Positions 1-8,660 of a DNA stretch of 64,000 nt are shown here, piece after piece. The stretch is from Paenibacillus periandrae (GTDB taxonomy: Bacteria > Bacillota > Bacilli > Paenibacillales > NBRC-103111), in the NCBI RefSeq assembly GCF_022458865.1, contig NZ_JAJNMU010000004.1, forward strand, positions 1-64,000. The letters run 5' to 3'. Below the pieces are notes generated by a model. It saw only the letters and a program-made list of their open reading frames with translations. It did no database searches and was not told where the DNA came from. Positions within the stretch are counted from its first letter, which is position 1, and each line of letters starts with the position of its first letter. Made by a program: the position numbers and the translations under genes.

Positions 1-93
1 TATATCCAGTATTACAACCACAAACGCATAAAGGCAAAACTAAAGGGCATGAGCCCGGTACAATACCGGATTCACACCCATAAGGGAGCCTAA
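1..93 (+). CDS. IS3-family transposase OrfB, C-terminal end only (partial)
   Basis: The first 30 codons of the window read in frame to a TAA stop and end with NHKRIKAKLKGMSP followed by a Gln-Tyr-Arg stretch. This is the usual C-terminus of the integrase (rve) domain of IS3-family OrfB, IS150 subgroup: a basic patch, then a 'MSPVQYR'-like motif. The DDE catalytic residues lie left of the window, so activity cannot be judged. The family call rests on the tail motif and on the inverted-repeat-like element end just downstream. Confidence 0.8.
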   Translation, partial: YIQYYNHKRIKAKLKGMSPVQYRIHTHKGA

Positions 94-125
94 TATATAT
101 TGTCTAACTTTTTGGGGTCACTTCA
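1..125 (+). mobile_element. Right end of an IS3-family insertion sequence
   Basis: Eight bases after the transposase stop lies TAACTTTTTGGGGTCACTTC (105-124). Read inwards this begins TGAAGTGACCCC, like the terminal inverted repeat of IS150-type elements. The likely outer edge is near base 125; the exact edge and the target duplication need the left end, which is outside the window. The element lies about 50 bp beyond the stop of the minus-strand kinase gene, so it does not interrupt that gene. Confidence 0.65.
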
Positions 126-174
126 CTTCTATTTCGAAGAGTGCGGTTTATGATTTGGACTCTATAATGATGCA

Positions 175-2013
175 TTAAGCTTCATTGTGTTGATCTGACT
201 GCAAGCAGAGGAAACGAACAACAACCGTCGTACCTTCGCCAAGCCTCGATTGGATGGTCAGCCCGTATTGCTCTCCGGCAAACAATTTAATACGCTCGTT
301 CACATTATATAACCCATAGGAGCTCCCTGATCCATCGGATCGCATGGCAGGCTGTGGCTCAGTCAGCAGTGTGTCCACCAGCTCCTGCTGCATGCCGATT
401 CCGTCATCCGTAACCGACAATATCAGCTCGTCACCTTCCATGGCTGCTCGAATCCAAATCGCGCCTGCCTTACCCTTTGATTTGCGAATCCCATGCAGCA
501 GTGCATTTTCGACAATCGGCTGGAGGGTCAGCTTAGGCATTTCATACACATCCAGACCCGCTTCCGCTTCAATATGAAATTCAAAGCTTTTCGGAAACCG
601 GGTTTGCTGAATGTCCAGATATACTTTGGCCAAATTCAGTTCATCGCTGACACTGACCCTATCCTTGCCTTTGTTGAGGCTAAGCCGAAAATATTTGGCC
701 AACCCGTCAATCATTAAGCTAATATCGTGAGCTCCCCGTCCGATCGCAATCCAGTTAATCGTATCCAAGGTATTGTACAGAAAATGCGGATTAATCTGTG
801 CCTGGAGTGCTCGTAGCTGCGCTTCCCGCTCCTGAACCCTGGATCGATACGTCTCTTCCATCAAATCATGAACCTTGTGAATCAAATGATCAACGCTATT
901 TTCCAAAAGATTGGAATCACCCTCAGACATACCCGAGCGTTCATCCAGACTTTCGATTCCTTCCCGTTTGATCCTCATGATCACGGATTGCATCCTGCGG
1001 TTCATGCCTCGTACAATTACGGCTAATAAAATAAATACAAGCAGCAGGAACAAAATCGTGACACTCGATAACGTTGCAATTCCGGAAAACTGATTCAGTG
1101 CCGTCGCTCGCGACGTAATCTCCGCCTGCGGAATTTCCGCAACCAGCTTCCAGCCCGTTGATCGAAGCGTCGTATACACGACATAGCGAGAGTTATTGTC
1201 CTTCATTACGGGGATAATGCCTTCCTCGCTTTGTCCGAATGCGGCCAGTACCTCAGAGAATTCCATTTTACTGCCCAGCAGCGTCTTATCTTTGTTCGAT
1301 ATCATCGTCCCATCCGGTGCTGCAAGGTAGATCGTGTCCTCTTGAGTCAGCTTGATTTTGGTCAAAATATCCTGGATCGTCCTCTCGGCCACATCGATCA
1401 GGAGTACGCCTGAAATCTGATCATATACTTCAGGATCTCTCAGCATACGGGCACCGGAGAACACATAGACAGGACCGGGTTCCAGATACGATTCCTGATA
1501 AGCGCCCGTCCACACTATGGTGCCGCCTGCATCCAGCACCTGCTGGAGCCAAGGCCTGCCCTTCAAGCTATCCAAGGTGAAAAAGTTGACCCGTTCCCCG
1601 GAAAACATTCGATCGCTGTTCACAAACAAACGAACCCGCATCACATTCGGATTCGTCCCGGCGTTATCGACCAGATACCTCAGCTCCTTGAGTGAGTCGA
1701 GCTGCTGTCCAATAGAAGCCGTGCTGCTTAAATATTGGTGAAGCTTCGGATTCATAAAAATAATATTCGATGTATCGCGTACCGAATCGAACTGGTAGTC
1801 GAGGTTGATGCTTGCTTGTTTAATCGTCTGCAGCATCGTACGGGTCACTTCCTCTTCAATAATCTGAGAGGACTTTTGCGTATACGAATAGAGCAGCAGC
1901 GCAGCAGGAATCAGAATGAGAATGACATAAGCCAATAGCCAGCGTCTGGCTGCCATGGCTCCTTTCAAGAGCAGCAAGCCATAGTTCCAGCTTCTTTTCA
2001 AGCGCCTTCTCAT
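175..2013 (-). CDS. Sensor histidine kinase, YesM type
   Basis: This is a membrane sensor kinase that probably detects an extracellular sugar-like ligand and phosphorylates the AraC-type regulator encoded just upstream. In its 612 residues there is a membrane segment at about 24-43, a long extracellular region (about 45-310, dCache-like), a second membrane segment at about 313-335, a linker, and the His_kinase motif QINPHFLYNTLDTIN with His410 as probable phosphoacceptor. An ATPase domain with DDGIGM follows. The start has a good GGGGGAT ribosome-binding site. It begins 14 bp after the regulator stop, so the two form an operon. No transporter gene is adjacent, so the ligand is unknown; many homologues govern sugar ABC importers. 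Confidence 0.93.
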   Translation of the reverse strand: MRRRLKRSWNYGLLLLKGAMAARRWLLAYVILILIPAALLLYSYTQKSSQIIEEEVTRTMLQTIKQASINLDYQFDSVRDTSNIIFMNPKLHQYLSSTASIGQQLDSLKELRYLVDNAGTNPNVMRVRLFVNSDRMFSGERVNFFTLDSLKGRPWLQQVLDAGGTIVWTGAYQESYLEPGPVYVFSGARMLRDPEVYDQISGVLLIDVAERTIQDILTKIKLTQEDTIYLAAPDGTMISNKDKTLLGSKMEFSEVLAAFGQSEEGIIPVMKDNNSRYVVYTTLRSTGWKLVAEIPQAEITSRATALNQFSGIATLSSVTILFLLLVFILLAVIVRGMNRRMQSVIMRIKREGIESLDERSGMSEGDSNLLENSVDHLIHKVHDLMEETYRSRVQEREAQLRALQAQINPHFLYNTLDTINWIAIGRGAHDISLMIDGLAKYFRLSLNKGKDRVSVSDELNLAKVYLDIQQTRFPKSFEFHIEAEAGLDVYEMPKLTLQPIVENALLHGIRKSKGKAGAIWIRAAMEGDELILSVTDDGIGMQQELVDTLLTEPQPAMRSDGSGSSYGLYNVNERIKLFAGEQYGLTIQSRLGEGTTVVVRFLCLQSDQHNEA

Positions 2014-2027
2014 GCTTTATCCCCCTT

Positions 2028-3644
2028 CTAAGGCAATTGGTCGCGAAATGCGCTTGGTGTCAGACCCGTATACTTTTTGAACAGCTTGCTAAAATAGCTC
2101 GGATCTGAATAGCCGACGGTGTAACACACCTCATAAAACTTATTGCGCGGATCACTTAGCAGCTCCTTGGCCTTTTCGATTCTTACCTTGGTCAAATATT
2201 CATTGATCGTTTCTCCCGTTTCCTGTTTGAACAGCAGACACAAGTAGGTCGGTGATAAAAACACTTCCCGGGCGATATCGCCAACCTGAAGATTTTCGGC
2301 AAACCGCTCATCGATCAAGGCATGAACCCGCTCAATCGCATTTTTGGGCTTGGCGCTCCGTTTTTCGCGAATCCGTTCGCACACGTCCAGCAGATGAGTC
2401 TCTACCCTGTGACGCAGATCGAGAATCGTTTCCTGCTTGAATACCTGCTCCCACAGTACGGCTTCCTTGTCGACCATCTCCGGCCCCATCATATTAAGCT
2501 CCAGCAGCAGCCGGCTTGCCATCAAAATCAACTGCAGACTGACGTTACGGCAGTTGGTCAAGCCTTCCTTGCGGCTTCGCGACAGGGGCTCAAAAATTCC
2601 ATCCAGCTCGGTTAGCAGCTTTTCCTGATCCGTTGCCTTTAGCACCGACATGATGCGTTCGCCCTGAGCCATATCGAACCGGTAAAGGCTGTCCGTATTT
2701 TGCTGTAAATTATCGATCGAGATAATATGATTTTTCCCCAGATACCATCTTTGATCGGCAGCCTCGCGTGCTTGATTATACGATTCAGGCATCGATTGCA
2801 ATCCGGAAATTCGCTCGCCTACACCGATGGTGACACTAATTTTCAACCAACGCTTCAGATTATCACGAATTTGCTCGGTTAAGCTGAACAGCCGTTCCTC
2901 CTGACTATCTTCCTCGCCCATTCTCAGAATGACAACGAATTCGCCGTTGCGGGTTTCAAAGGCATACCCCTGCATCATCTGCTCCGTCAGTTCCTGAACG
3001 ATGTTGAGAACGGAATAGGACAGCAGCTGCTGATCCCGCTCCGTTCGGGTCGCCACCACCTCTGCGCTATCGTCGATTTTCAATACGAGTGTCCAATAAT
3101 CAGCTTCGGCCGGCAAATCGAGTCCGAGAAAATCCAGCCGGTCTTTGATCCGTGCCGGGTTCTTCACACCATCCCAAATTAATGACATCAGAAATTTCTC
3201 CCGCAATAAAGGCATGCTTTGCGTCAGCTTCACCTGCATGTCTACAATATAGGTGCGTTCCTGCTCCGCATCCTGCAGTTCCTTGACCACCCGCTCCACC
3301 ACTGCTGCCAGCTCCTGCATATTCACTGGCTTGAATATATAATCGACAGCATTGACCTTAAGCGCAGACTTCAAATAGTCCGCATCATCATGCCCGCTGA
3401 CAAAAACAATTTTGATCCCGGGAAAGCGCAGCTTGATTTCAGTGGACAGCTGTATGCCATCCATCTGCGGCATGCGGACATCGGTCAGCACCATATCGGG
3501 TTTGATTCGTTCAATGAGTTCGAGAGCGACATCCCCATCGTCCGCTTCACCAACGACCTCAATTCCATACTGACTCCAGTCAAAATAAGTACTCAGCCCG
3601 TGCCGCACTGTAGGCTCGTCGTCCACGATAACCAATCGATACAT
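2028..3644 (-). CDS. Response regulator, receiver plus AraC DNA-binding domain, YesN type
   Basis: This is the cytoplasmic partner of the kinase downstream. The N-terminal receiver domain has the acidic pair at residues 8-9 and the phosphorylatable Asp55 in LTDVRMP. A middle region of about 300 residues has no clear fold apart from a possible degenerate GGDEF-like segment. The last 100 residues hold two AraC-type helix-turn-helix units, with VGYSDPSYFSKLFKKYTG as the second signature. The length (538) is normal for YesN-type regulators. The start is supported by GGGAGGGG nine bases upstream. It is first in a two-gene operon. Its target genes cannot be read from the sequence. Confidence 0.93.
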   Translation of the reverse strand: MYRLVIVDDEPTVRHGLSTYFDWSQYGIEVVGEADDGDVALELIERIKPDMVLTDVRMPQMDGIQLSTEIKLRFPGIKIVFVSGHDDADYLKSALKVNAVDYIFKPVNMQELAAVVERVVKELQDAEQERTYIVDMQVKLTQSMPLLREKFLMSLIWDGVKNPARIKDRLDFLGLDLPAEADYWTLVLKIDDSAEVVATRTERDQQLLSYSVLNIVQELTEQMMQGYAFETRNGEFVVILRMGEEDSQEERLFSLTEQIRDNLKRWLKISVTIGVGERISGLQSMPESYNQAREAADQRWYLGKNHIISIDNLQQNTDSLYRFDMAQGERIMSVLKATDQEKLLTELDGIFEPLSRSRKEGLTNCRNVSLQLILMASRLLLELNMMGPEMVDKEAVLWEQVFKQETILDLRHRVETHLLDVCERIREKRSAKPKNAIERVHALIDERFAENLQVGDIAREVFLSPTYLCLLFKQETGETINEYLTKVRIEKAKELLSDPRNKFYEVCYTVGYSDPSYFSKLFKKYTGLTPSAFRDQLP

Positions 3645-3696
3645 GTGCTACCCCTCCCATCTATTATGTAGTATAACTTGAATGACGCACAGACAC

Positions 3697-3753
3697 ACGC
3701 AAAAAGACAAAAGATCGCCGCTCCCGCCGCAATCATACAGGAGGCCGATCTTT
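3697..3753 (-). terminator. Rho-independent terminator of the FAD oxidoreductase gene
   Basis: On the minus strand AAAGATCGGCC pairs with a downstream GGCGATCTTTT across about 25 bases (eight matched pairs at the base). It is followed by TCTTTTGTCTTTTT. It sits 20 bp past the oxidoreductase stop and separates that gene from the regulator/kinase operon. Confidence 0.6.
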
Positions 3754-3774
3754 GATCTGGTTCATTACTTTGGG

Positions 3775-5184
3775 TCAAGCCTCATCGTCAAATTCAATCT
3801 TGCCCGAAGCACCTGCACCTACAGCCACAGCATCCGCATGGCCCGGACGTTCACCCAGCCAAGCACCTTGCTCAACAAGCTTCCGCTGGAGCTCAGGTAT
3901 CGATACCTCGCGAAACCCGCCACCGGTTACACTTGCCATGGCTGCTGCTGTTCCTGCCGCCTGCCCCATCGCAAAGCAGTTCGGCATCACGCGGAGCGAG
4001 CCCTGCACGGGACGATCGGAGGAAACGGAACGCCCGGCAACGATCAGATTGGACTTGCCCTGCGGCAGCATGCAGCGATAAGGCACTCCATGTGATTGTC
4101 CTTTCGGCAGATGCTTGATGACCATCGTACTGTTTGCATTGGCTAGATGAATATCGATAAAATAAGCATTACGGGCTATATCATCCTCGAAGGTTCGCAT
4201 CGAGATAAAATCATCAACAACCAGCGTATAGTCACCGGCAATTCGCCGTGTTTCCCGAATCCCGATCTGATCGCCGGAATGTACCAAATGAATGTCCTCA
4301 AAGCCCGGTACATATTTACGCAAAAACTGGATTTGCACATCGATCAGCACACGCCCTTCAATCGCGGCACGAGTCAGATCCTCCGCCTTCGTTCCGTCGA
4401 TACCGAAGATATGACCAAAGTTAAAGCCGACCACCGAATCTGTGATCCAGGCCATACCTGAAATACGTTTACGACCTTCCGGAAGATCACCGTTAAGCTG
4501 AGCTTCTACGACGGTTTTTTCCAGGCTTTTGCCTTGCCCGGACTGCTCGATAAACTGCTCGAAGCGCGCTTTATCCACGCCAGATACCACATAACACATC
4601 GTACCCGGCTGCAGCTCGCCCTGCTCTCCACCCGTTTGAAACGGAACACCGGCCAGCGCCGCCAAATCGGCATCCCCCGACGCATCAATATAGAGCTTCG
4701 CTTGAACTACAGAACGTCCAGACTTGTTGCTAATGACGATTCCGCTGATCCGGTCGCCATCGAGCAGCACCTGGTCTGCGACCGTATGAAATAAAAGCTG
4801 GGCGCCGCTGTCCAGCACCTCTTTGTCGTATACACGCTTTAGCGTTTCCACGTCAATCGGTACCCAATCCAGCAAATCCTTGTAGCTGTTAAGAAATTTG
4901 TCACCGGCCGCCTGCTTCATCTTCTCCAGCAGATCCAGTCCGATACCGCGAATAATCGGCTTTTCTCCATCCGTATAGGGGCAAAAGGCAGGCACCAAAG
5001 CTGCCGTACCCATACCACCAAGATATCCGCGCTGCTCAATCAATAATGTATTCGCACCATTCCGTGCCGCTGCTATGGCGGCAGCAATCCCTGTCGCACC
5101 GCCTCCGATAACGACAACATCCGGTGTATGGGACACCTGCAGCTCTGAAGTTATTGTAACCGTTGTTAACGCTTGCGTATTCAT
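3775..5184 (-). CDS. FAD-dependent oxidoreductase, FAD_oxidored family
   Basis: This is a soluble flavoprotein of 469 residues with no signal peptide. The dinucleotide-binding motif VVIGGGATGIAAAIAAARNG lies at about 24-43, followed by LIEQRGYLGGMGTAA, typical of the FAD_oxidored group (PF12831). Near the C-terminus NLIVAGRSVSSDR and ANCFAMGQAAGTAAA-type sequence (here PNCFAMGQAAGTAAA) complete the FAD site. Members oxidise varied small molecules and often occur in sugar or polyol clusters; the substrate here is unknown. The start follows GGGAGG with good spacing. It is divergent from a LacI-family regulator, and the 168-bp gap holds a dyad/direct-repeat site, so control by that regulator is likely. 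Confidence 0.85.
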   Translation of the reverse strand: MNTQALTTVTITSELQVSHTPDVVVIGGGATGIAAAIAAARNGANTLLIEQRGYLGGMGTAALVPAFCPYTDGEKPIIRGIGLDLLEKMKQAAGDKFLNSYKDLLDWVPIDVETLKRVYDKEVLDSGAQLLFHTVADQVLLDGDRISGIVISNKSGRSVVQAKLYIDASGDADLAALAGVPFQTGGEQGELQPGTMCYVVSGVDKARFEQFIEQSGQGKSLEKTVVEAQLNGDLPEGRKRISGMAWITDSVVGFNFGHIFGIDGTKAEDLTRAAIEGRVLIDVQIQFLRKYVPGFEDIHLVHSGDQIGIRETRRIAGDYTLVVDDFISMRTFEDDIARNAYFIDIHLANANSTMVIKHLPKGQSHGVPYRCMLPQGKSNLIVAGRSVSSDRPVQGSLRVMPNCFAMGQAAGTAAAMASVTGGGFREVSIPELQRKLVEQGAWLGERPGHADAVAVGAGASGKIEFDDEA

Positions 5185-5240
5185 ATTGTCAGCCTCCCTA
5201 AGTAAGATATCTTCATTATAAGCTGCCGCTGCCGGAGAAC

Positions 5241-5266
5241 TAGTTTCATTTTAGTTTCATCTAAAA
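5241..5266. promoter_or_regulatory. Candidate operator between FAD oxidoreductase and LacI gene
   Basis: TAGTTTCAT occurs twice, at 5241 and 5252, exactly 11 bp apart. The second copy lies inside a dyad, TTTTAG-tttcat-CTAAAA (5249-5266). It lies 57 bp before the oxidoreductase start and 87 bp before the divergent regulator. Helical spacing and position suggest a binding site for that regulator; this is inference. Confidence 0.4.
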
Positions 5267-5352
5267 TCAAAGCATGGTAGGATAGAACATAAGCACAGTG
5301 ATACCGAAGCATAGCCAATAAAGTCCTATTCTAATGCAAGGAGAACCCAAGT

Positions 5353-6408
5353 ATGCCCATACGCAAGCAGGTAACACTGAAAACTATCGCTCAGCAGCTT
5401 GGCGTTACTATACAAACCGTTAACAAGGCGTTAAAGGGAAAGTCAGGGATGTCAGAGGCCACAAGACAGCTTATCGTGGAAACGGCGGAGAAGCTCGGGT
5501 ATTTTACGAAGGAGCAAATCCGCAGCTTAAGAGCGGAACGGATTATTTCTTATCCCATAGAACGTAAAAGATTCCTGCTCGTACAAACCGAGCAATCTGT
5601 CGGTTATAATCGACTGCTGCTGGAGGGGCTGCATGATCGCTTTGCCTCCTTCGGCCACCATATTGAAATCTGCTTGCTGCCTGCCTTAACTCGGGAAGCT
5701 GCTATGGCAGAGTGGCTGGAGGAACAAGCAGTCGCATTCACTGACGGCCTGTTCATTGCTCCCAGCATCCTGCCCAAAACCTGGGAGTCTGTGCTGCTGC
5801 AAATACCGATGCCGAAGATTCTGCTCAGCTATCCCCCGCTCGGTACCAAGGCGGACAGTGTGATCTGGGATATATACGAAGCCACTTATCAGGCTGTTGC
5901 TTATTTAAGGTCCATCGGCCATCATAACATTATGTATGTTGGCGACACGCATTCGCAAAGAGGATTTATTGTGCGCTGGCAGGCTTTTATCCATGCGATG
6001 AATGAATTCAATGCTGAGGTTGATGCTGCAGCGCATTCGATCGGTCAGCGCAGCCTTCAACCTGAATGGCTGAAGGATTTGCGAGACAAGCTTGTTGTAC
6101 ACGCCCCAACTGCCGTAATTTGTGGTGTCCATGGTGAGGTCGCCCCTTTTTATGAGCTATGTCAGGAGCTTAACCTTCATATACCCGAGGATATATCTGT
6201 TATCGGCTTTTTAAATGAGCAGCCGGATTCGCTGCCGCTCTTCACCAGACCGCTGCTCTCGATCCGTGAAACCGGATATCGGGCTGCCGATCGCATGCTT
6301 TGGCGAATTGCCAATCCAACGCTGCCTTATGAGCACATTCGGATTCAGGGAGATTTATGTATCGCTGGAACTACGGCTGTACGCGTAGATAAACAAGAGA
6401 AACATTAA
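5353..6408 (+). CDS. LacI-family transcriptional regulator
   Basis: This is a 351-residue DNA-binding regulator. The N-terminal helix-turn-helix (VTLKTIAQQLGVTIQTVNKAL, residues about 7-27) is followed by a less canonical hinge, then a periplasmic-binding-protein-like effector domain (about 60-345) with the usual late LFTRPLLSIRETG segment. AAGGAG lies eight bases before the ATG. It is divergent from the FAD oxidoreductase, which is its most likely target. The recognition helix reads TVNKALKGK rather than the common TVSRALNG, so its operator may differ from typical LacI sites. The effector is unknown. Confidence 0.88.
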   Translation: MPIRKQVTLKTIAQQLGVTIQTVNKALKGKSGMSEATRQLIVETAEKLGYFTKEQIRSLRAERIISYPIERKRFLLVQTEQSVGYNRLLLEGLHDRFASFGHHIEICLLPALTREAAMAEWLEEQAVAFTDGLFIAPSILPKTWESVLLQIPMPKILLSYPPLGTKADSVIWDIYEATYQAVAYLRSIGHHNIMYVGDTHSQRGFIVRWQAFIHAMNEFNAEVDAAAHSIGQRSLQPEWLKDLRDKLVVHAPTAVICGVHGEVAPFYELCQELNLHIPEDISVIGFLNEQPDSLPLFTRPLLSIRETGYRAADRMLWRIANPTLPYEHIRIQGDLCIAGTTAVRVDKQEKH

Positions 6409-6469
6409 TTACTTCACCGGCTTCACTGGGGATTTTCGAAATTCCTTGCAGACTTGCAGCTTGTCTGTA

Positions 6470-6498
6470 TTGACATCGATTTATTTTCCAAGTAAAAT
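6470..6498 (+). promoter_or_regulatory. Sigma-A promoter of the LacI-rbsK operon
   Basis: TTGACA (6470-6475), a 17-base spacer and TAAAAT (6493-6498) give an almost perfect housekeeping promoter. The expected start point, near 6505, lies just before the first operator, so a bound repressor would block initiation. Confidence 0.75.
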
Positions 6499-6510
6499 TC
6501 AATCTATCAG

Positions 6511-6564
6511 TGTGGTAGCGGTACCACATATTTTTTTACAGCTATATGGTACCGCTACCACAAG
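6511..6564. promoter_or_regulatory. Paired LacI-type operators upstream of the RbsR-like gene
   Basis: The first site is TGTGGTAGCGGTACCACA (6511-6528), an 18-bp dyad with one mismatched pair around a central CG. The second, ATGGTACCGCTACCACAAG (6546-6564), is the same sequence inverted; TGTGGTAGCGGTACCA matches over 16 bases. Their centres are about 35 bp apart. In RNA the two would pair into a long hairpin directly before the ribosome-binding site. Position and symmetry indicate autoregulation by the following LacI-family protein. Confidence 0.75.
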
Positions 6565-6598
6565 CCTGCACCAACTCTCATGAAGGAAGTGAACAGCA

Positions 6599-7594
6599 GT
6601 GGCTACGATCCGCGATGTTGCACAATTATCAGGTGTGTCTGTTTCCACTGTGTCCCGTGTTTTGAACAAGAGCGGTTATGTCAATCAGGAAACCGAGCAC
6701 AAGGTGAATCAGGCCATCCAGACGCTGCAGTATGAACCCAGTGCAGTTGCAAGAGGGCTGGCAAGCAAGCGGAGCCGGACGATCGCTTTGATTCTTTCCA
6801 ATATAATGAATCCTTTTTTTCCAGAGCTGGCAAGAGCCGTCGAGGAAGTCGCACGAACATTTGGTTATACCGTGTTTTTTGGCAGCTCCGATGATCAAGC
6901 CGATAAGGAGCAGGCTTACATCGAGATTTTCAAGCAAAGATATGTAGACGGAATTATTTTCTCCTCACACACGCTTGGTAGGGAAGAGGCACTTCGCCTG
7001 AACAGCAGCCACATCCCCTATATCGTGCTGGATCGCGCACCCTCCGATGAGATTTGCAGCGTTGTCCGCTCGAATAATCGTGCTGGGGCGAGACTCGCTG
7101 TTCAGCATTTGCTGGATAGAGGCTGCAGCAAAATCGCTCACATTTATGGACCACAGGAGATTCGAACCGCTCAGGAGCGGCTTCGAGGATACGAGGATAT
7201 CGTGCAGCAGTTGCCGTGGTACAGTCCAAGTCTGCTCATACCTGGAAATTTCCTTTTGGATGGCGGGATAGCGGCTGCTGAACAAATGCTCGAGCGCCAC
7301 CCCGATGTAGACGGTGTCTTCGTTGGTAATGATCTGATGGCTGTCGGGGTTTTGAAATCCTTGCTCCGTATGGGAATCCAGGTTCCTGAGCAGGTGGCGA
7401 TATGCGGATTTGATGGCATACAGCTTACAGAGGCCACAGAACCTGAAATTACAACGGTAGCCCAGCCGATTTATGAGCTTGGGGCTTTAGCAACAAGGCT
7501 GCTGATTCAAAAGATTAACGGTGAAGCTGTTGCAAACAGCCTGCACGAATTAGATGTTACCCTTATCCCGCGAGCCTCCACAAGAAAGGATTGA
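6599..7594 (+). CDS. LacI-family regulator, RbsR-like
   Basis: This is a 331-residue repressor with a canonical helix-turn-helix (TIRDVAQLSGVSVSTVSRVLN), hinge and sugar-binding domain (NIMNPFFPELARAVEE, then GFDGIQLTEATEP). It starts with GTG, chosen because GAAGGAAGTG lies at proper distance and the protein begins with the expected VATIRDVAQ. It overlaps or abuts the ribokinase gene, suggesting it senses ribose or a related pentose. No ribose transporter or pyranase gene follows, so this is a reduced rbs locus. Two operator dyads precede it. Confidence 0.9.
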   Translation: MATIRDVAQLSGVSVSTVSRVLNKSGYVNQETEHKVNQAIQTLQYEPSAVARGLASKRSRTIALILSNIMNPFFPELARAVEEVARTFGYTVFFGSSDDQADKEQAYIEIFKQRYVDGIIFSSHTLGREEALRLNSSHIPYIVLDRAPSDEICSVVRSNNRAGARLAVQHLLDRGCSKIAHIYGPQEIRTAQERLRGYEDIVQQLPWYSPSLLIPGNFLLDGGIAAAEQMLERHPDVDGVFVGNDLMAVGVLKSLLRMGIQVPEQVAICGFDGIQLTEATEPEITTVAQPIYELGALATRLLIQKINGEAVANSLHELDVTLIPRASTRKD

Positions 7595-7599
7595 AAACC

Positions 7600-8511
7600 A
7601 TGAAACCAGCTATCGTAGTTGTAGGAAGTTTGAATATGGATATTGTCATTAATGTCGATCACATGCCCAAGGAGGGCCAGACGCTCATTGGTACCGGATT
7701 AACGGAAATCCCTGGAGGAAAAGGCGCCAATCAGGCAGTTGCGATCGGCAAGCTGCAAGCACCGGTTAGCATGATCGGGAAAGTCGGAGCGGATCCGTAC
7801 GGTACCTCCCTCTTGAATTCTCTAACAGCCTCCAACGTCAATACAGAGCATATCGTTACCTCTACCGAGAAATCCGGAGTTGCTGTAGTTACCGTGGATC
7901 ATAGTGGCAGTAACCATATCATTGTTATTCCAGGTGCTAACTTTGATATCACAGAGCAAGATATTGAGCTGCAAAGGCAAGCTATTGAGCAATGTGAGCT
8001 TGTGGTGCTTCAGCTTGAGGTTCCAATGGAGGTTGTCAAATACACCCTTCAATTAGCCAAGCAGCTTGGTAAAACAACGATATTGAATCCAGCGCCTGCC
8101 AAACCTCTCGATGATGAGCTCTTGTCCTACGTCGATATTCTGATTCCTAATGAGCATGAGCTGGCGGATATTTGCGGAATTGAGCTTGTCGATGACCACA
8201 GCCTTCAAGCTGCGACTCAGGCGCTGCTGGCCAAAGGCGTACAATCACTCATTGTGACACTTGGCGAAAAAGGCTGCTGTTATGCAGATCATCAAGCGCT
8301 CAAAATGTTCCCGGCCCATAAGGTCAAAGCCCTGGATACGACTGCTGCCGGAGACAGCTTTATAGGTGGCTTTGCAGCCAGCTATGTGTCCAATCCGAAT
8401 ATGGACGAAGCGATCCGGCAAGCCCAGATTGTAGCCGCCATCACGGTGACCCGCGCCGGAGCCCAAAGCTCACTGCCTACTCTGGCAGAGGTGCAGCAGT
8501 TTGGTCGCTAG
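7600..8511 (+). CDS. rbsK: Ribokinase
   Basis: A PfkB-family sugar kinase that phosphorylates ribose to ribose-5-phosphate in the cytoplasm. The N-terminal signature GSLNMDIVINVDHMPKEGQT and GGKGANQAVAIGKL, and the C-terminal DTTAAGDSFIGGFAA with the catalytic Asp, are intact; the length (about 303) is normal. The ATG at 7600 is preferred because GAAAGGA ends nine bases before it; an in-frame TTG at 7591 would overlap the regulator stop. It is co-transcribed with the LacI gene and closed by a strong terminator. The pairing with an RbsR-like regulator supports ribose, though related PfkB kinases use other sugars. Confidence 0.92.
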   Translation: MKPAIVVVGSLNMDIVINVDHMPKEGQTLIGTGLTEIPGGKGANQAVAIGKLQAPVSMIGKVGADPYGTSLLNSLTASNVNTEHIVTSTEKSGVAVVTVDHSGSNHIIVIPGANFDITEQDIELQRQAIEQCELVVLQLEVPMEVVKYTLQLAKQLGKTTILNPAPAKPLDDELLSYVDILIPNEHELADICGIELVDDHSLQAATQALLAKGVQSLIVTLGEKGCCYADHQALKMFPAHKVKALDTTAAGDSFIGGFAASYVSNPNMDEAIRQAQIVAAITVTRAGAQSSLPTLAEVQQFGR

Positions 8512-8532
8512 TGAATTGAATCTCAACATCTC

Positions 8533-8563
8533 AAAGGAACGCAACCCACGCGTTCTTTTTTTG
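8533..8563 (+). terminator. Terminator after rbsK
   Basis: AAAGGAACGC pairs with GCGTTCTTT around a seven-base loop and runs into seven T residues, 22 bp past the ribokinase stop. Confidence 0.85.
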
Positions 8564-8660
8564 CATGGGTACAGAAGGCGATTGATCATAGACCAATTTA
8601 TAAAATCGAGACTTCTCGCCGATATATAAACGGAGCTACTACTAAGGAGGAGAGATATTT

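Noticed and set aside
175..3644. Assigning the first kinase/regulator pair to cluster B
   Set aside because: It is 40 kb away and cluster B has its own kinase/regulator pair; no shared binding site was seen.
3682..4095. Plus-strand frames inside the FAD oxidoreductase gene
   Set aside because: They overlap a clear FAD protein on the other strand and have no domain or ribosome-binding site.
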